This document shows positions 35,101 to 43,858 of a stretch of DNA of 64,000 bases, in pieces. Source of the stretch: Ardenticatenaceae bacterium (lineage in GTDB: Bacteria > Chloroflexota > Anaerolineae > Promineifilales > Promineifilaceae). The position numbers and the translations under genes are program-made. Every line of letters starts with the position of its first letter. Position 1 is the first letter of the stretch. The notes beneath the pieces are model-generated. The model had not been told where the DNA came from. It was given only the letters and a program-made list of their open reading frames with translations, and did no database searches. The stretch covers positions 1 to 64,000 of the forward strand of contig JACKBR010000009.1 in NCBI GenBank assembly GCA_020634495.1, in the 5' to 3' direction.

Positions 35101-35749
35101 TGACCTGAATGATTTCCAATTCTCAGCGCCTGTCAACACGCTGGAAGGCAGTGAGTTAAATAATCTGATTGAAACACTGCCAGCCACTGAGCAGTACACC
35201 TATCAGTTTGAAGGTAACTTGCAGGTGTTGGATCACATTTTGGTGAGCGACAATCTGTTCAACAACTTCCTGAGCGGTGTTGATGTGGTTCACGGCAATG
35301 CGGAGCAAGACACTGATTTCCGCTTTACCGACCATGATCCGGTTGTGGCTCAGTTCACCTTCCCCTATGCCATCAATGGCAATGGGTGTTACGTTGTGGC
35401 TTTAGCTGGCAGCCCGTTCAGTGGCGCAGCTTCCATCGTTGAGATTGGCGATATTGGCTACAACGGCGTGCGCTTCCATTCAGGCCGCTGGGGCATGGCC
35501 CAGGGCTTTAACAACAGCACTTGCTACGAGGTTCATGGTACAGACAACAACGAAATCATTACGGGTGGTTTAGCCGATGATAGCATCTTTGGTTATGCCG
35601 GTAATGATTTGCTGATTGGTTTGTTTGGCAATGATACGTTTACCGGTGGCGCAGGCGCTGACTTAATCAACGGGAACAATGGGATTGATGAAATTCTGGA
35701 CTTTGAGCCAGGTGTCGATTTCTGTTTTAACGTTGAACTTGGTTGCTAA
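32177..35749 (+). CDS. Large secreted endonuclease/phosphatase (ExeM/NucH-like) with LTD and RTX-like repeats
   Basis: 1190 aa exported nuclease. I chose TTG at 32177 (GGAGG 5 nt upstream, then a signal peptide RRFKHILFILAAVFIFLVST). The frame runs 68 codons further up without signal-peptide logic. Domains in order: a lamin-tail-like domain (about 27-150), an Ig-like Big_5 domain (about 208-313, STDPANGATGVAIDANITINF), a second lamin-tail domain (about 318-448) and an OB-fold region of ExeM type (about 489-728). An endonuclease/exonuclease/phosphatase domain follows (about 755-1064; TFNVEN, NHFNSKGGDD, VMGDLNDF, LDHILVS, FTDHDPV). Glycine/Asp-rich RTX-like calcium repeats end the protein (about 1125-1174). 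It probably degrades extracellular DNA for phosphate or carbon. Confidence 0.88.
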   Translation: MRRFKHILFILAAVFIFLVSTAAPTRAIATDLLITGVIDGPLTGGLPKAIELYVVNDITDLSIYGLGAANNGGGTDGEEFTFPADSATAGQFLYVATESVEFTNFFGFAPDYTNGTAPSVNGDDAVELFENGAVIDTFGDINTDGTGEAWEYLDGWTYRVSGTEADGTIFNIANWTFSGPNALDNETSNATAAVPFPVGTFMPLEGDAAPGVASTDPANGATGVAIDANITINFSEDVTVTGSWFDISCAVSGAHTAVSSGGPASYTLDPDTDFANGENCTVTVFADQVTDNDTEDPPDAMSADVSFSFDTVSLNITSVVINEFLADPAADLPGDANGDGTRDSSDDEFVEIVNVSGADLDVSGWSISDGVQVRHTFPSNTIIPADCAAVVFGGDTPTGVFGGAVVQTASTGALGLNNGGDTITLDDGASSTLEYVYGSEGGNDQSLTREPDTTGPFVLHSDAAASGGTLFSPGTQLDGTPFSGCTFGIPVTIMEIQGEAHLSTYDGQSVQTAGVVTVVRSNGFNLQDPVGDGNDATSDAIFVFTGSAPAVAVGDAITIVATVDEFYPGGFSAGNVSTTELVGATITVNSNGNSLPAPTILGNGGRIPPNTIIDDDSTGDVNTTPTFDPENDGIDFFESVEGMLVQVNDALVVGGTRFGEISVVGDLGANATGLSARGGVVIGPNDFNPERIMIDDALVFDEPDASVGDTFAGPIVGVMDYSFGNYKILNFDPLPAVNSNFTAESTNLTGTGTELTVATFNVENLSPNDSQDKFDALASQIVNNLGSPAILSIEEIQDNTGFTNDGVTDASQTYGMLITAVQAAGGPVYEYRDIAPLDLTDGGAPGGNIRVGFLFRPDRVTFVDRAGGDAVTATTVSLGASGVELSASPGRIDPTNIAWDESRKPLAGEFIFGGQKIIVVANHFNSKGGDDPLFGRVQPPVLASEAQRLQQAMVVNGFVQDILALDPNANVIVMGDLNDFQFSAPVNTLEGSELNNLIETLPATEQYTYQFEGNLQVLDHILVSDNLFNNFLSGVDVVHGNAEQDTDFRFTDHDPVVAQFTFPYAINGNGCYVVALAGSPFSGAASIVEIGDIGYNGVRFHSGRWGMAQGFNNSTCYEVHGTDNNEIITGGLADDSIFGYAGNDLLIGLFGNDTFTGGAGADLINGNNGIDEILDFEPGVDFCFNVELGC

Positions 35750-35760
35750 CGTCCTTTATG

Positions 35761-35792
35761 AGTGAGGAGCTGATTTAGTGCGGCTCGTCACT
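35761..35792 (+). terminator. Imperfect hairpin after the nuclease gene
   Basis: AGTGAGGAGC pairs with GCTCGTCACT with one mismatch. It lies 12 bp after the stop and is followed shortly by a second, stronger terminator. Confidence 0.5.
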
Positions 35793-35807
35793 TTCTAAAA
35801 ACCTAGG

Positions 35808-35841
35808 AACCCTGCCAGAGCATGACTTTGGCAGGGTTTTT
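35808..35841 (+). terminator. Rho-independent terminator of the nuclease gene
   Basis: AACCCTGCCA and TGGCAGGGTT form a perfect 10-bp stem with an 11-nt loop, followed by TTT. Confidence 0.9.
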
Positions 35842-35964
35842 CTTTGCCAGGTCATAGTGGGAATATGACCCCTGCATGACTTCCGGCACATCCAATCAGC
35901 GGCTATTTTTTCTATACTAACAACATCTTGAACTTACAATTAATGATTCAGTTGGAGGAATCTG

Positions 35965-36501
35965 ATGGAAATGCAAAAAAAGGATGTCAATGGTGGTTTG
36001 ATTTTGGTTGTAATCGGTTTAATTGCCCTGGTTTTTCAATTTTTGCCAATTAACCTGGCTGAAAATATGGGTTTGCTGATTGTGCCGGGGCTGGGTGCGT
36101 TGTTTTTGGTATGGGGTATTTTGACCCGGAATGCCGGCCTGATGATTCCCGGTGGCATCTTAAGTGGGGTCGGCTGGGGCACTTATGCCATTGCCGGGCC
36201 GTTCTCCTTGTGGCAGGGGGATAACGAAGGTGGGGTCTTCCTCATTTTCTTAGGTCTGGGTTTTGGGCTGATCACGGTGGTAACGGCCGTATTCGCAGAC
36301 GAAACGCACTGGTGGGCATTGATCCCAGGCGGCATCATCGCCTTTGTGGGTGTCGCAATCATTTTTGGCGGTGCGCTGCTCCAGATTTTAGCCTTTGCTG
36401 GCAAATTGTGGCCCGTCGTTCTGATTTTGCTTGGCATTAGCCTGTTGGTAAAAGGAAGCAAAGAAAAATCCGTTGAGGAAAAATTTGCCCCAGAAAAGTA
36501 A
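35965..36501 (+). CDS. Small polytopic membrane protein, DUF-type
   Basis: 178 aa with about five membrane helices (about 10-28, 35-50, 58-75, 90-112, 120-165). The helices are glycine-rich (GGLILVVIGLIALVFQF, PGGIIAFVGVAIIFGGALL). The tail is cytosolic and charged (KGSKEKSVEEKFAPEK). It resembles the transmembrane part of LiaF-like or DUF5668-type proteins without a soluble sensor domain, so any stress-sensing role is speculative. The ribosome site TTGGAGGAA lies 5-8 nt upstream, and a strong terminator follows. Confidence 0.7.
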   Translation: MEMQKKDVNGGLILVVIGLIALVFQFLPINLAENMGLLIVPGLGALFLVWGILTRNAGLMIPGGILSGVGWGTYAIAGPFSLWQGDNEGGVFLIFLGLGFGLITVVTAVFADETHWWALIPGGIIAFVGVAIIFGGALLQILAFAGKLWPVVLILLGISLLVKGSKEKSVEEKFAPEK

Positions 36502-36526
36502 CTCGCTCCTGACTCCGAGTTTAGCC

Positions 36527-36566
36527 GAGCCGCTGTGCCGCAATTGGTACAGCGGCTCTTTTTTTT
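36527..36566 (+). terminator. Rho-independent terminator before dnaK
   Basis: GAGCCGCTGT and ACAGCGGCTC form a perfect 10-bp stem with a 12-nt loop, followed by eight T. It isolates the small membrane-protein gene from dnaK. Confidence 0.95.
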
Positions 36567-36710
36567 GCCCAAAACGGGCATTGGCCTCAACTGCAACGTA
36601 TATGGTTCTCTAACGGCCGTCTTACACAAATCATATGCAAACTCAGCAAAATATTACCCAGACTATTTATGTAGTGTAAATGGCAAATATTATCGAGAGG
36701 AGCATAAGAC

Positions 36711-38618
36711 ATGAGCAAAATTATAGGTATCGACTTAGGCACAACCAATTCAGTCGTCACCGCAATGGAAGGGGGCGACGCCGTTGTCATCCCTTCCGCT
36801 GAAGGCGGCCATACCACACCTTCAATTGTTGCCTTTAACAAGAAAGGAGAACGTCTGGTAGGGCAAACCGCTAAACGCCAGGCCGTTGTTAACCCAGAAA
36901 ACACCATCTATTCCGTCAAGCGCCTGATGGGACGCCGCATTGACGATGCCGAAACCAACCGCACCCAAAGCATGGTGCCGTATGACATCGTAGCCGGGCC
37001 ACAGCAAGATGCCCGTGTAAACGTACCAATCGTGAATAAAAATTATTCACCGCAAGAAATTTCGGCCTTTATTCTGCAAAAACTTAAGCGAGATGCGGAA
37101 GCCTACCTGGGAACAAACATTACCCAGGCCGTCATCACCGTACCAGCTTACTTTAACGACAGCCAGCGGCAGGCCACCAAAGATGCGGGCAAGATCGCCG
37201 GTCTGGAAGTGCTGCGCATCATCAACGAACCAACGGCCGCAGCTCTGGCTTACGGTTTAGACAAAAAAGAAGACCAAACCATCCTGGTGTTTGACCTGGG
37301 TGGCGGTACGTTTGATGTTTCCGTTCTGGAAGTGGGCGATGGGGTTGTAGAGGTAAAAGCCACCAACGGCGACACTCATCTGGGTGGCGACGATTGGGAC
37401 CAGCGCATTGTGAGTTGGATGATTGAAGAGTTCAAGAAAGACCAGGGCATTGACCTGAGCCAGGATCGCCAGGCATTGCAACGGCTACGCGAAGGTGCTG
37501 AAAAGGCCAAAATTGAGCTATCTTCCCTCATGCAAACCGAGCTGAACCTGCCTTTTATTACAGCAGACGCCAATGGGCCAAAACATTTGCAGCTAACCCT
37601 CAGCCGCGCTAAATTTGAACAGCTTACCGAGGATTTGGTTCAACGCTGTCGGCAACCTTTTGAAAAAGCATTGCAGGACTCAGGAATGAGCGCCAGCGAG
37701 GTTGATGAAGTTGTTTTGGTAGGTGGCTCGACCCGTATGCCGATGATTCAGGATTTGGTGCAAAGCCTGACCAACAAAGCGCCCAACAAGAGCGTAAATC
37801 CTGATGAAGTTGTCGCTTTGGGCGCAGCCATTCAGGGCGGCGTGCTGGCGGGCGACGTGAAAGACGTGCTGCTGCTGGACGTGACGCCGTTGAGCCTGGG
37901 CTTGGAAACATTGGGCGGTGTGATGACCCCGCTGATTCCACGCAACACCACGATTCCGACGCGCAAGACGGAAACGTTTAGCACGGCCGAAGATAACCAA
38001 ACGGCCGTTGACGTCCACGTCTTACAGGGTGAGCGGCCAATGGCCAAGGACAACAAAACGCTGGGCATGTTCCGCCTGGACGGACTTCCGCCCGCGCCGC
38101 GTGGAATACCGCAAATTGAGGTAACATTCGACATCGATGCCAACGGTATTTTGGACGTAACTGCCAAAGATAAGGCAACTGGCAAAGAGCAGAAGATTCA
38201 GATCACAGCCTCTACCAACCTGTCTGAATCCGAGGTGGATAGCATGGTGAATGCCGCCAAGCAGCACGAAGCCGAAGACAGCAAGCTGCGCGAACTGATC
38301 CAGGCCCGCAACCAGGCAGATCAGATGATCTACGCCACGGAAAAGAGCCTGAACGAGCTGGGCGACAAGGTTGACGCGGGTGAAAAGAGCCGCATCGAAG
38401 GCATGATTGCTGAACTGAAAACGGCCGTAACCAGCGAAGACACCACCCAGATCAAAAACCTGACCGAGCAGTTGCAGCAAGCCAGCTACGCGCTCAGCCA
38501 GCAGCTCTATCAAAGCCAGGAACAACCTGGCAGCAACGGTAGCGCCAACGGCCACAGCAACGGCAATGGCCAGGCGCACCCGGATGACGTTGTTGAAGGC
38601 GAATTTCAAGAAATGTAA
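36711..38618 (+). CDS. dnaK: Molecular chaperone DnaK (Hsp70)
   Basis: 635 aa. The ATPase domain (about 1-380) shows the [12 protein letters not shown] phosphate loop, [16 protein letters not shown] and [13 protein letters not shown]. The substrate-binding domain (about 385-505) and helical lid end in a [11 protein letters not shown] tail. It folds nascent and stress-damaged proteins with a J protein, and here the J protein and ClpB follow. The ribosome site is GAGAGGAG. I saw no CIRCE operator (TTAGCACTC...GAGTGCTAA) upstream, so HrcA control is not supported. An extra Asn/Gly-rich stretch (about 605-622) precedes the tail. Confidence 0.98.
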   Translation: MSKIIGIDLGTTNSVVTAMEGGDAVVIPSAEGGHTTPSIVAFNKKGERLVGQTAKRQAVVNPENTIYSVKRLMGRRIDDAETNRTQSMVPYDIVAGPQQDARVNVPIVNKNYSPQEISAFILQKLKRDAEAYLGTNITQAVITVPAYFNDSQRQATKDAGKIAGLEVLRIINEPTAAALAYGLDKKEDQTILVFDLGGGTFDVSVLEVGDGVVEVKATNGDTHLGGDDWDQRIVSWMIEEFKKDQGIDLSQDRQALQRLREGAEKAKIELSSLMQTELNLPFITADANGPKHLQLTLSRAKFEQLTEDLVQRCRQPFEKALQDSGMSASEVDEVVLVGGSTRMPMIQDLVQSLTNKAPNKSVNPDEVVALGAAIQGGVLAGDVKDVLLLDVTPLSLGLETLGGVMTPLIPRNTTIPTRKTETFSTAEDNQTAVDVHVLQGERPMAKDNKTLGMFRLDGLPPAPRGIPQIEVTFDIDANGILDVTAKDKATGKEQKIQITASTNLSESEVDSMVNAAKQHEAEDSKLRELIQARNQADQMIYATEKSLNELGDKVDAGEKSRIEGMIAELKTAVTSEDTTQIKNLTEQLQQASYALSQQLYQSQEQPGSNGSANGHSNGNGQAHPDDVVEGEFQEM

Positions 38619-38628
38619 TTGAGTAAAT

Positions 38629-38700
38629 AGTGAAAAGTAAAAAGTGATAAGTGCCTTCTTGGCCCCCACTTTTTACTTTTCACTCTATCACTTTTCACTT
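38629..38700. repeat. 18-bp perfect inverted repeat of the AAAAGTGA family, copy 2
   Basis: Arms 38629-38646 and 38667-38684 are exactly the same 18-mer pair as at 17050-17094, with a different loop sequence. It lies between dnaK and the J protein gene. Confidence 0.9.
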
Positions 38701-38717
38701 CAAAACAGGAAGGGCCA

Positions 38718-39674
38718 ATGGACTATAAGGATTATTACAACATCCTCGGCGTGCCTAAAAGCGCCAGCCAGGATGAAATAAAAAAAGCATACCGCAAACT
38801 GGCCCGCAAATATCACCCAGACTTAAACAAAGACGACCCCAAAGCGGAACAGCGCTTCAAGGACATTAACGAAGCCAATGAAGTGCTGTCTGACGCTGAA
38901 AAGCGAAAAATGTATGACCAGTTCGGCTCACAGTGGCAGCAGTACCAACGTGCTGGCGGCCGTCCCGATGACTTTTGGACGCAGTGGGCCGGACAGGGCG
39001 GGCGCGGACAAACGCGCACCGTCAATCCAGAGCAGTTTGAGCAGATGTTTGGCGGCGGCGGTGGCTTTTCAGACTTTTTCGAGGCGCTCTTTGGCCAGAT
39101 GGGCGCGCGCGGGGCAGGCGGCCAGCAGGTCAACTTCAACGACATTTTCGGCCAGCAGGGGCAATCGATCCGGCGCAGCCGCGACGTGGAGCACATGATC
39201 GAAATCTCGCTGGCGGAGGCGTTTTATGGCACCAGCCGAACCATACAGTGGGAAGGTGCAGCCAGCCGTCCCATCGAAGCCAAAATTCCACGCGGGGTCA
39301 AAACCGGCTCTCGCGTGCGGCTAAAGGGCCAGGGGCAGGATGGCGGGCATTTGTACTTGAGCATTAAAGTCAAACCGGATAGGCAGTATGAGCGGGACGG
39401 GGACGATTTGAAAACGGCCGTATCGGTCGATCTGTACACCGCGCTGCTGGGCGGACAAATTGATGTGTCCACCATTGACCGCACCGTCAAACTCACCATC
39501 CCCGCCGAAACCGCCAACGGCAAGCAGTTCCGCCTACGCGGTTTGGGCATGCCCAACATCAAAAATCCTGAGGAACGAGGCAACCTCATCGCCACCCTCA
39601 ACATCGAACTGCCCACCGACCTCAGTGACGAAGAAAAAGAGCTGTTTGAAAAATTAAAATCTCTCAGAGAGTGA
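38718..39674 (+). CDS. J-domain co-chaperone (CbpA-type DnaJ, no zinc finger)
   Basis: 318 aa. An N-terminal J domain (about 1-70) with the HPD triad at 33-35 stimulates the DnaK ATPase. A Gly/Phe-rich linker (about 100-150) follows, then the two beta domains that bind substrate (about 155-310). The four CxxCxGxG repeats of classical DnaJ are absent, so it belongs to the CbpA class. It follows dnaK by 99 bp in the same orientation, and no grpE lies between them. Confidence 0.92.
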   Translation: MDYKDYYNILGVPKSASQDEIKKAYRKLARKYHPDLNKDDPKAEQRFKDINEANEVLSDAEKRKMYDQFGSQWQQYQRAGGRPDDFWTQWAGQGGRGQTRTVNPEQFEQMFGGGGGFSDFFEALFGQMGARGAGGQQVNFNDIFGQQGQSIRRSRDVEHMIEISLAEAFYGTSRTIQWEGAASRPIEAKIPRGVKTGSRVRLKGQGQDGGHLYLSIKVKPDRQYERDGDDLKTAVSVDLYTALLGGQIDVSTIDRTVKLTIPAETANGKQFRLRGLGMPNIKNPEERGNLIATLNIELPTDLSDEEKELFEKLKSLRE

Positions 39675-39717
39675 ACACTACGAAAGTGAAAACCTCGAAA
39701 TAAATCAAGGAAGACCC

Positions 39718-39800
39718 ACCCTCACCCCAGCCCTCTCCCTGCTAGGGAGAGGGAGCAGTTCCCGCCCCCTTTGAGGGGGAGGGTTAGGGAGGGGGTCTGG
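39718..39800. repeat. CCCTCACCCCAG / CCCTCTCCC...GGGAGAGGG dispersed repeat
   Basis: CCCTCTCCC (39731-39739) pairs with GGGAGAGGG (39745-39753). A second C-rich/G-rich pair CCCCCT-TTG-AGGGGG follows, then GGGTTAGGGAGGGGG. It resembles a hairpin repeat found in the intergenic DNA of many unrelated bacteria. Confidence 0.8.
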
Positions 39801-39810
39801 GGAGGCAAGC

Positions 39811-42410
39811 ATGAGATTAGACAAATTTACCCAAAAAGCCCAGGAAGCGGTTTTGGAGGCCCAAAACTTAGCGCAAGGCTATAACCATCCGGCGATTGAG
39901 CCAGAACATTTGCTGAGTGCGCTGATTGCGCAGGAAGGCGGTGTGGTGCCGTCGCTACTCAAGCGCATCGGCACAGACGCGACGATGCTGCAAAACAGCG
40001 TGCAGCAGGCGCTGGGGCGACTACCTCGTGCCACCGGCAGCAGCGTGCAGGTGAGCGTCAGTCGCAACCTGAATGCGGTCGTTGAAGAGGCGCAAAGCAT
40101 CGCCGACAACATGAAAGACGACTATGTTTCGACCGAGCATTTGCTCATGGCGATGGCCCAGCCCAAGGCGGGCAGCGTGCGGGAACTTTTAGCCCGGCAC
40201 GGCGTCGATTACAACGCCATCATGCAGGCGTTGGCCGCCGTGCGCGGCTCGCAGCGCGTCACCAGCCAGAACCCAGAAGCACAGTACGAGGCGCTTGTTA
40301 AATACGGCCGTAACCTCACCGAAGAAGCCCGCAAAGGCAAACTCGATCCCGTCATTGGCCGCGATGAAGAAATCCGCCGCGTTATCCAGATTTTGAGCCG
40401 CCGCACCAAAAACAACCCGGTGCTCATTGGCGAACCCGGCGTGGGCAAAACCGCCATCGCTGAAGGGCTGGCCCAACGGATCGTGCGCGGCGACGTGCCG
40501 CTAGGCCTGAAAGAGAAGCGGCTGGTCGCCCTCGATTTGGGGGCGCTGGTGGCTGGAGCCAAATATCGTGGCGAATTTGAGGAGCGGCTCAAAGCCGTCC
40601 TCAAAGAGATTCAGGAAGCCGAAGGCGAAATCATCTTGTTCATCGACGAGATGCACACGCTGGTGGCGCTGGCGCGGCTGAGGGCAGCATGGACGCCAGC
40701 AACATGCTCAAACCGCTGCTGGCTCGCGGCGAACTGCACGCCATCGGCGCAACCACGCTGGATGAGTTCCGCAAGTACATCGAAAAAGATGCCGCTTTGG
40801 AACGCCGCTTCCAGCCTGTGTTTGTCGGCGAGCCAAGCGTGGAGGACACAATCTCCATTTTGCGCGGCCTGAAGGAGCGGTACGAGGTACACCACGGCGT
40901 GCGCATCACCGACGGCGCGACGATTGCCGCCGCCACATTGAGCAATCGTTACATCACCGACCGCTTTTTGCCGGACAAGGCGATTGATCTGGTGGACGAA
41001 GCCGCCAGCCGCCTACGCATGGAAATCGACAGCAAACCGGCCGAGTTGGACGTGGTTGACCGGGACATCATGCAGTTAGAAATTGAGCGCGAGGCGTTGA
41101 AAAAGGAAAAGGACAAGGCCAGCAAAGATCGGCTGAAGAAGCTGGAGGAAGAGCTGGCCAATCTGAAAGAGCACAGCACGCAGCTCACGGCGCGCTGGCA
41201 GGCCGAAAAAGAGGCCATCGAGCGCATCCAGACGATTAAGGAGCAAATCGACCAGTTGAACGTGGAAATTGAGCAGGCGCAGCGGGCGATGGATTACCAG
41301 AAGGCGGCGGAATTGCAATACGGCCGTCTCCATGAACTGGAAAAATCGCTCAATCAGGCAACGGATAATCTGACTGCCATGCAGCAGGATGGCGCGATGC
41401 TCAAAGAGGAAGTGGGCGCGGAAGAGATTGCCCAAATTGTGGCCAAATGGACTGGCATCCCGGTGAGCAAACTGCTGGAAGGCGAAGTGGAAAAGCTGGT
41501 TTTGATGGAAGATCGCCTACACGACCGGGTGGTGGGCCAGGACGAAGCGATTGCCGCTGTCGCTAACGCCGTGCGCCGCAGCCGCTCTGGCCTGCAAGAC
41601 CCCAACCGCCCCATCGGCAGCTTCATCTTCCTGGGGCCAACCGGCGTGGGTAAAACGGAGCTGGCCCGCGCCCTGGCGGAGTTTCTGTTTGACGATGAGC
41701 GCAGCATGGTGCGCATCGACATGAGCGAATACCAGGAACGGCACACCGTGGCCCGGCTCATCGGCGCACCTCCCGGCTACGTGGGCTACGATGAGGGTGG
41801 TCAGTTAACGGAAGCGGTGCGGAGACGGCCGTATTCCGTCGTGCTGTTTGATGAAATTGAGAAAGCCCATCCTGAGGTGTTTAACGTGTTCTTGCAGGTG
41901 TTGGATGACGGCCGTCTCACCGATGGCCAGGGTCGCACGGTAGATTTCCGCAACACGGTCATCATCATGACCAGCAACATTGGCAGCCAGTTCATTCTAG
42001 ACACCAGCGACGAAGCCGTGATGGAAGATCGGGTGATGGCCGCCCTGCGTGATCATTTCCGGCCTGAATTCCTGAACCGCGTGGATGAAATTGTGCTGTT
42101 CCATCGACTAACACGGGAAGAACTGCGCGAGATTGCCCAGATTCAGCTCAACCAGATGCGCGACTTGCTGGACCGGCGCGGCATTTCGGTAACCCTCACA
42201 CCTGCCGCCACCGACCGCCTTATTGAGGAAGGCTACGATCCGGTGTACGGCGCTCGGCCGCTCAAGCGAGTCATCCAGCGGCAAATCATTGATCCGCTAG
42301 CGCTTAAGCTCATCCAGGGCGATATTCACGATGGCGACCATGTTCAAGTGGATGTGAAGGATGGGGCGTTGGATTTTGCGGTGGTGGAAGCGGTTCATGT
42401 CTTGCCCTGA
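39811..42410 (+). pseudogene. clpB: ClpB disaggregase gene with a one-base frameshift
   Basis: The frame runs from ATG at 39811 to about 40665, continues in the +1-shifted frame and ends at 42410. Restoring one G in CTGGTGGCG (40662-40667) gives the family sequence [20 protein letters not shown] and a protein of 866 residues, the normal ClpB length. Domains are the N domain (about 1-145), NBD1 with [15 protein letters not shown], the coiled-coil M domain (about 405-530) and NBD2 with [17 protein letters not shown]. ClpB rescues aggregates with DnaK, which fits the neighbours. As given, the gene would yield a truncated protein; a read error is equally possible. Confidence 0.9.
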
Positions 42411-42533
42411 TCGCCGGGGGCTGAAGCCTCCCGGCTAGTTGTGGAAGCCTCAACGAGGCTATTTTAGCCCCTTCGGGGCTTTCATAACTAGCCGGGCCGT
42501 TCACGGCTCGGCGGCCCTGGCAAACGAGAACTT
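42411..42533. repeat. Left-hand palindromes of the IS200-type element
   Basis: Hairpins: GCCGGGGGCT/AGCCTCCCGGC, AGCCTC-AAC-GAGGCT and AGCCCC-TTC-GGGGCT. After these comes TAACTAGCCGGGCCGTTCAC with its self-complementary GCCG...CGGC ends. The last unit (42482-42512) repeats exactly at 42997-43027. Confidence 0.8.
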
Positions 42534-42956
42534 TCACACCCCCACATCAGCCGCTTCAACGTGCTCTAATGCAAGCCACAAGTCGTTTTTGGCGTGATGC
42601 TCCCGCTGATTTAAGACATAATCAACGACACGCGGCAACGCCTGTTTCCCGAACGAAAATACGCCATAACCATCTTGCCAGTACAGCGCACTGTCATATT
42701 CTGTGAGATGATTCGCCCAATGGGAGCTGGCCCCCTTCAACTGCCCTACAAAAGTTGCAACCGCAATCTTCGGCGGAATTGAAGCAACAACATGAATGTG
42801 ATCTTCAATTCCGCCAACCGCATGAAAAACGCCACCCAACGAGATCACTTTGCCACGCAAATAATCATGCAACAATGGCTCTAAATCGGCCGTAACCAGA
42901 AGCTCCCGCCCTTTAGTAGCCCAAACAATATGGTAATAAAGTCGCCAATATGCCAA
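42534..42956 (-). CDS. tnpA: IS200/IS605-type Y1 transposase (TnpA/RAYT-like)
   Basis: 140 aa HUH transposase that moves single-stranded DNA. The HUH motif is in GIEDHIHVVASIPP, the catalytic Tyr in VDYVLNQREHHAKNDL, and the N-terminal strand YYHIVWATKGRELL is typical. I chose TTG at 42956 because GGAGG lies just upstream and typical TnpA proteins start here. The frame extends to 43022, but the extra residues (MNGPASYESPKG) are the translated flanking palindrome. Palindromes flank the gene as direct repeats, so it is either an IS200-like insertion or a REP-associated transposase. It looks intact. Confidence 0.9.
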   Translation of the reverse strand: MAYWRLYYHIVWATKGRELLVTADLEPLLHDYLRGKVISLGGVFHAVGGIEDHIHVVASIPPKIAVATFVGQLKGASSHWANHLTEYDSALYWQDGYGVFSFGKQALPRVVDYVLNQREHHAKNDLWLALEHVEAADVGV

Positions 42957-43101
42957 AATTCCCTCCTGAATCTTTGCAATGGAAAAGCCCTTTGGGCTTT
43001 CATAACTAGCCGGGCCGTTCACGGCTCGGCGGAGCGTGCCAACGGCCGCCTTCGCGATGGGCTAAAGCCCACCGCTAGATATGGAAGCCCCTGCGGGGCT
43101 A
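42957..43101. repeat. Right-hand palindromes of the IS200-type element
   Basis: AGCCC-TTT-GGGCT, then the CATAACTAGCCGGGCCGTTC unit at 42997-43027 matching the left side, then AGCCCC-TGC-GGGGCT near 43087-43101. The last hairpin abuts the flavin reductase stop. Confidence 0.8.
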
Positions 43102-43734
43102 TCAAACTTCACCGGGACTTTCGGGCGGCGGAACCCTAAACATCTCGAAAAGATTGTTGATGTGCGCGTAGCCCGCCCCTGCCAAACGGCCGATTGGTTG
43201 CAGCTTCTCAATGGAGATACGGCCGTTTTCCACCAACCCCTCCTGCACAAACACAGATTGCACCTCGCCAAAAACAACGGCTCCGCCGCCTGGCCCTTCA
43301 TGCACCATTACAATTTGTTGCAGCTTGCATTCAAAAGCAATCGGCGCTTCCGCCACACGCGGCACGCGAATCGTCTCGCTGGGGGCAGGCGTCACGCCAG
43401 CCCAGGCAAACTCATCCACGCCAGCCTCAAATTCTGTGGCCGTCAGGTTCATTGCCTCGGCCGTCGCCTCATTGGTAATGTTGATCACAAATTCAGGCAC
43501 GGCCCGAATGTTGTGCAGCGTATCTTTCATACGGCCGCGTAAGCCGCTCCAGCCTGGGGCAAATAGCAAGGTCATGGGATTGGAGCAAACGGCCGTAAAA
43601 AATGAAAATGGGGCCAGATTCGGCCGTCCCGCCGCATCCACCGTGCTTACCCAGGCAATCGGCCGCGGCACAATAGCCCCAATCAGCAGCTTATATCGAT
43701 CCTTGTTTGTTAATTCTTCTGGGTTTAATCGCAT
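43102..43734 (-). CDS. Flavin reductase family protein (FMN-binding)
   Basis: 210 aa with the Flavin_Reduct split-barrel. RPIAWVSTVDAAGRPNLAPFSFFTAVCSNP binds FMN (about 25-54), DTLHNIRAVPEFVINI follows (about 70-86), and GEVQSVFV lies near the C-terminus. Members reduce flavins or act as flavoredoxins. Partner enzymes are not nearby. The last residues (PPESPGEV) run into the IS200-flank hairpin at 43087-43101, so the original C-terminus may have been altered by the insertion. Confidence 0.85.
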   Translation of the reverse strand: MRLNPEELTNKDRYKLLIGAIVPRPIAWVSTVDAAGRPNLAPFSFFTAVCSNPMTLLFAPGWSGLRGRMKDTLHNIRAVPEFVINITNEATAEAMNLTATEFEAGVDEFAWAGVTPAPSETIRVPRVAEAPIAFECKLQQIVMVHEGPGGGAVVFGEVQSVFVQEGLVENGRISIEKLQPIGRLAGAGYAHINNLFEMFRVPPPESPGEV

Positions 43735-43858
43735 GGTTCACCTCAATTTTTTTATTACCAATTATGATCCATTACACACTTTATCGATAGATTTTGGTAT
43801 CATACGGCAGATTGCCACCAAAATGGTCGGCACAAAATAGCAAACAAAATTGGAAATT

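Noticed and set aside
36567..36710. CIRCE/HrcA operator before dnaK
   Set aside because: No TTAGCACTC...GAGTGCTAA inverted repeat is present.
42957..43022. Extended start of the transposase
   Set aside because: The extra residues are the translated flanking palindrome; GGAGG precedes the TTG at 42956.
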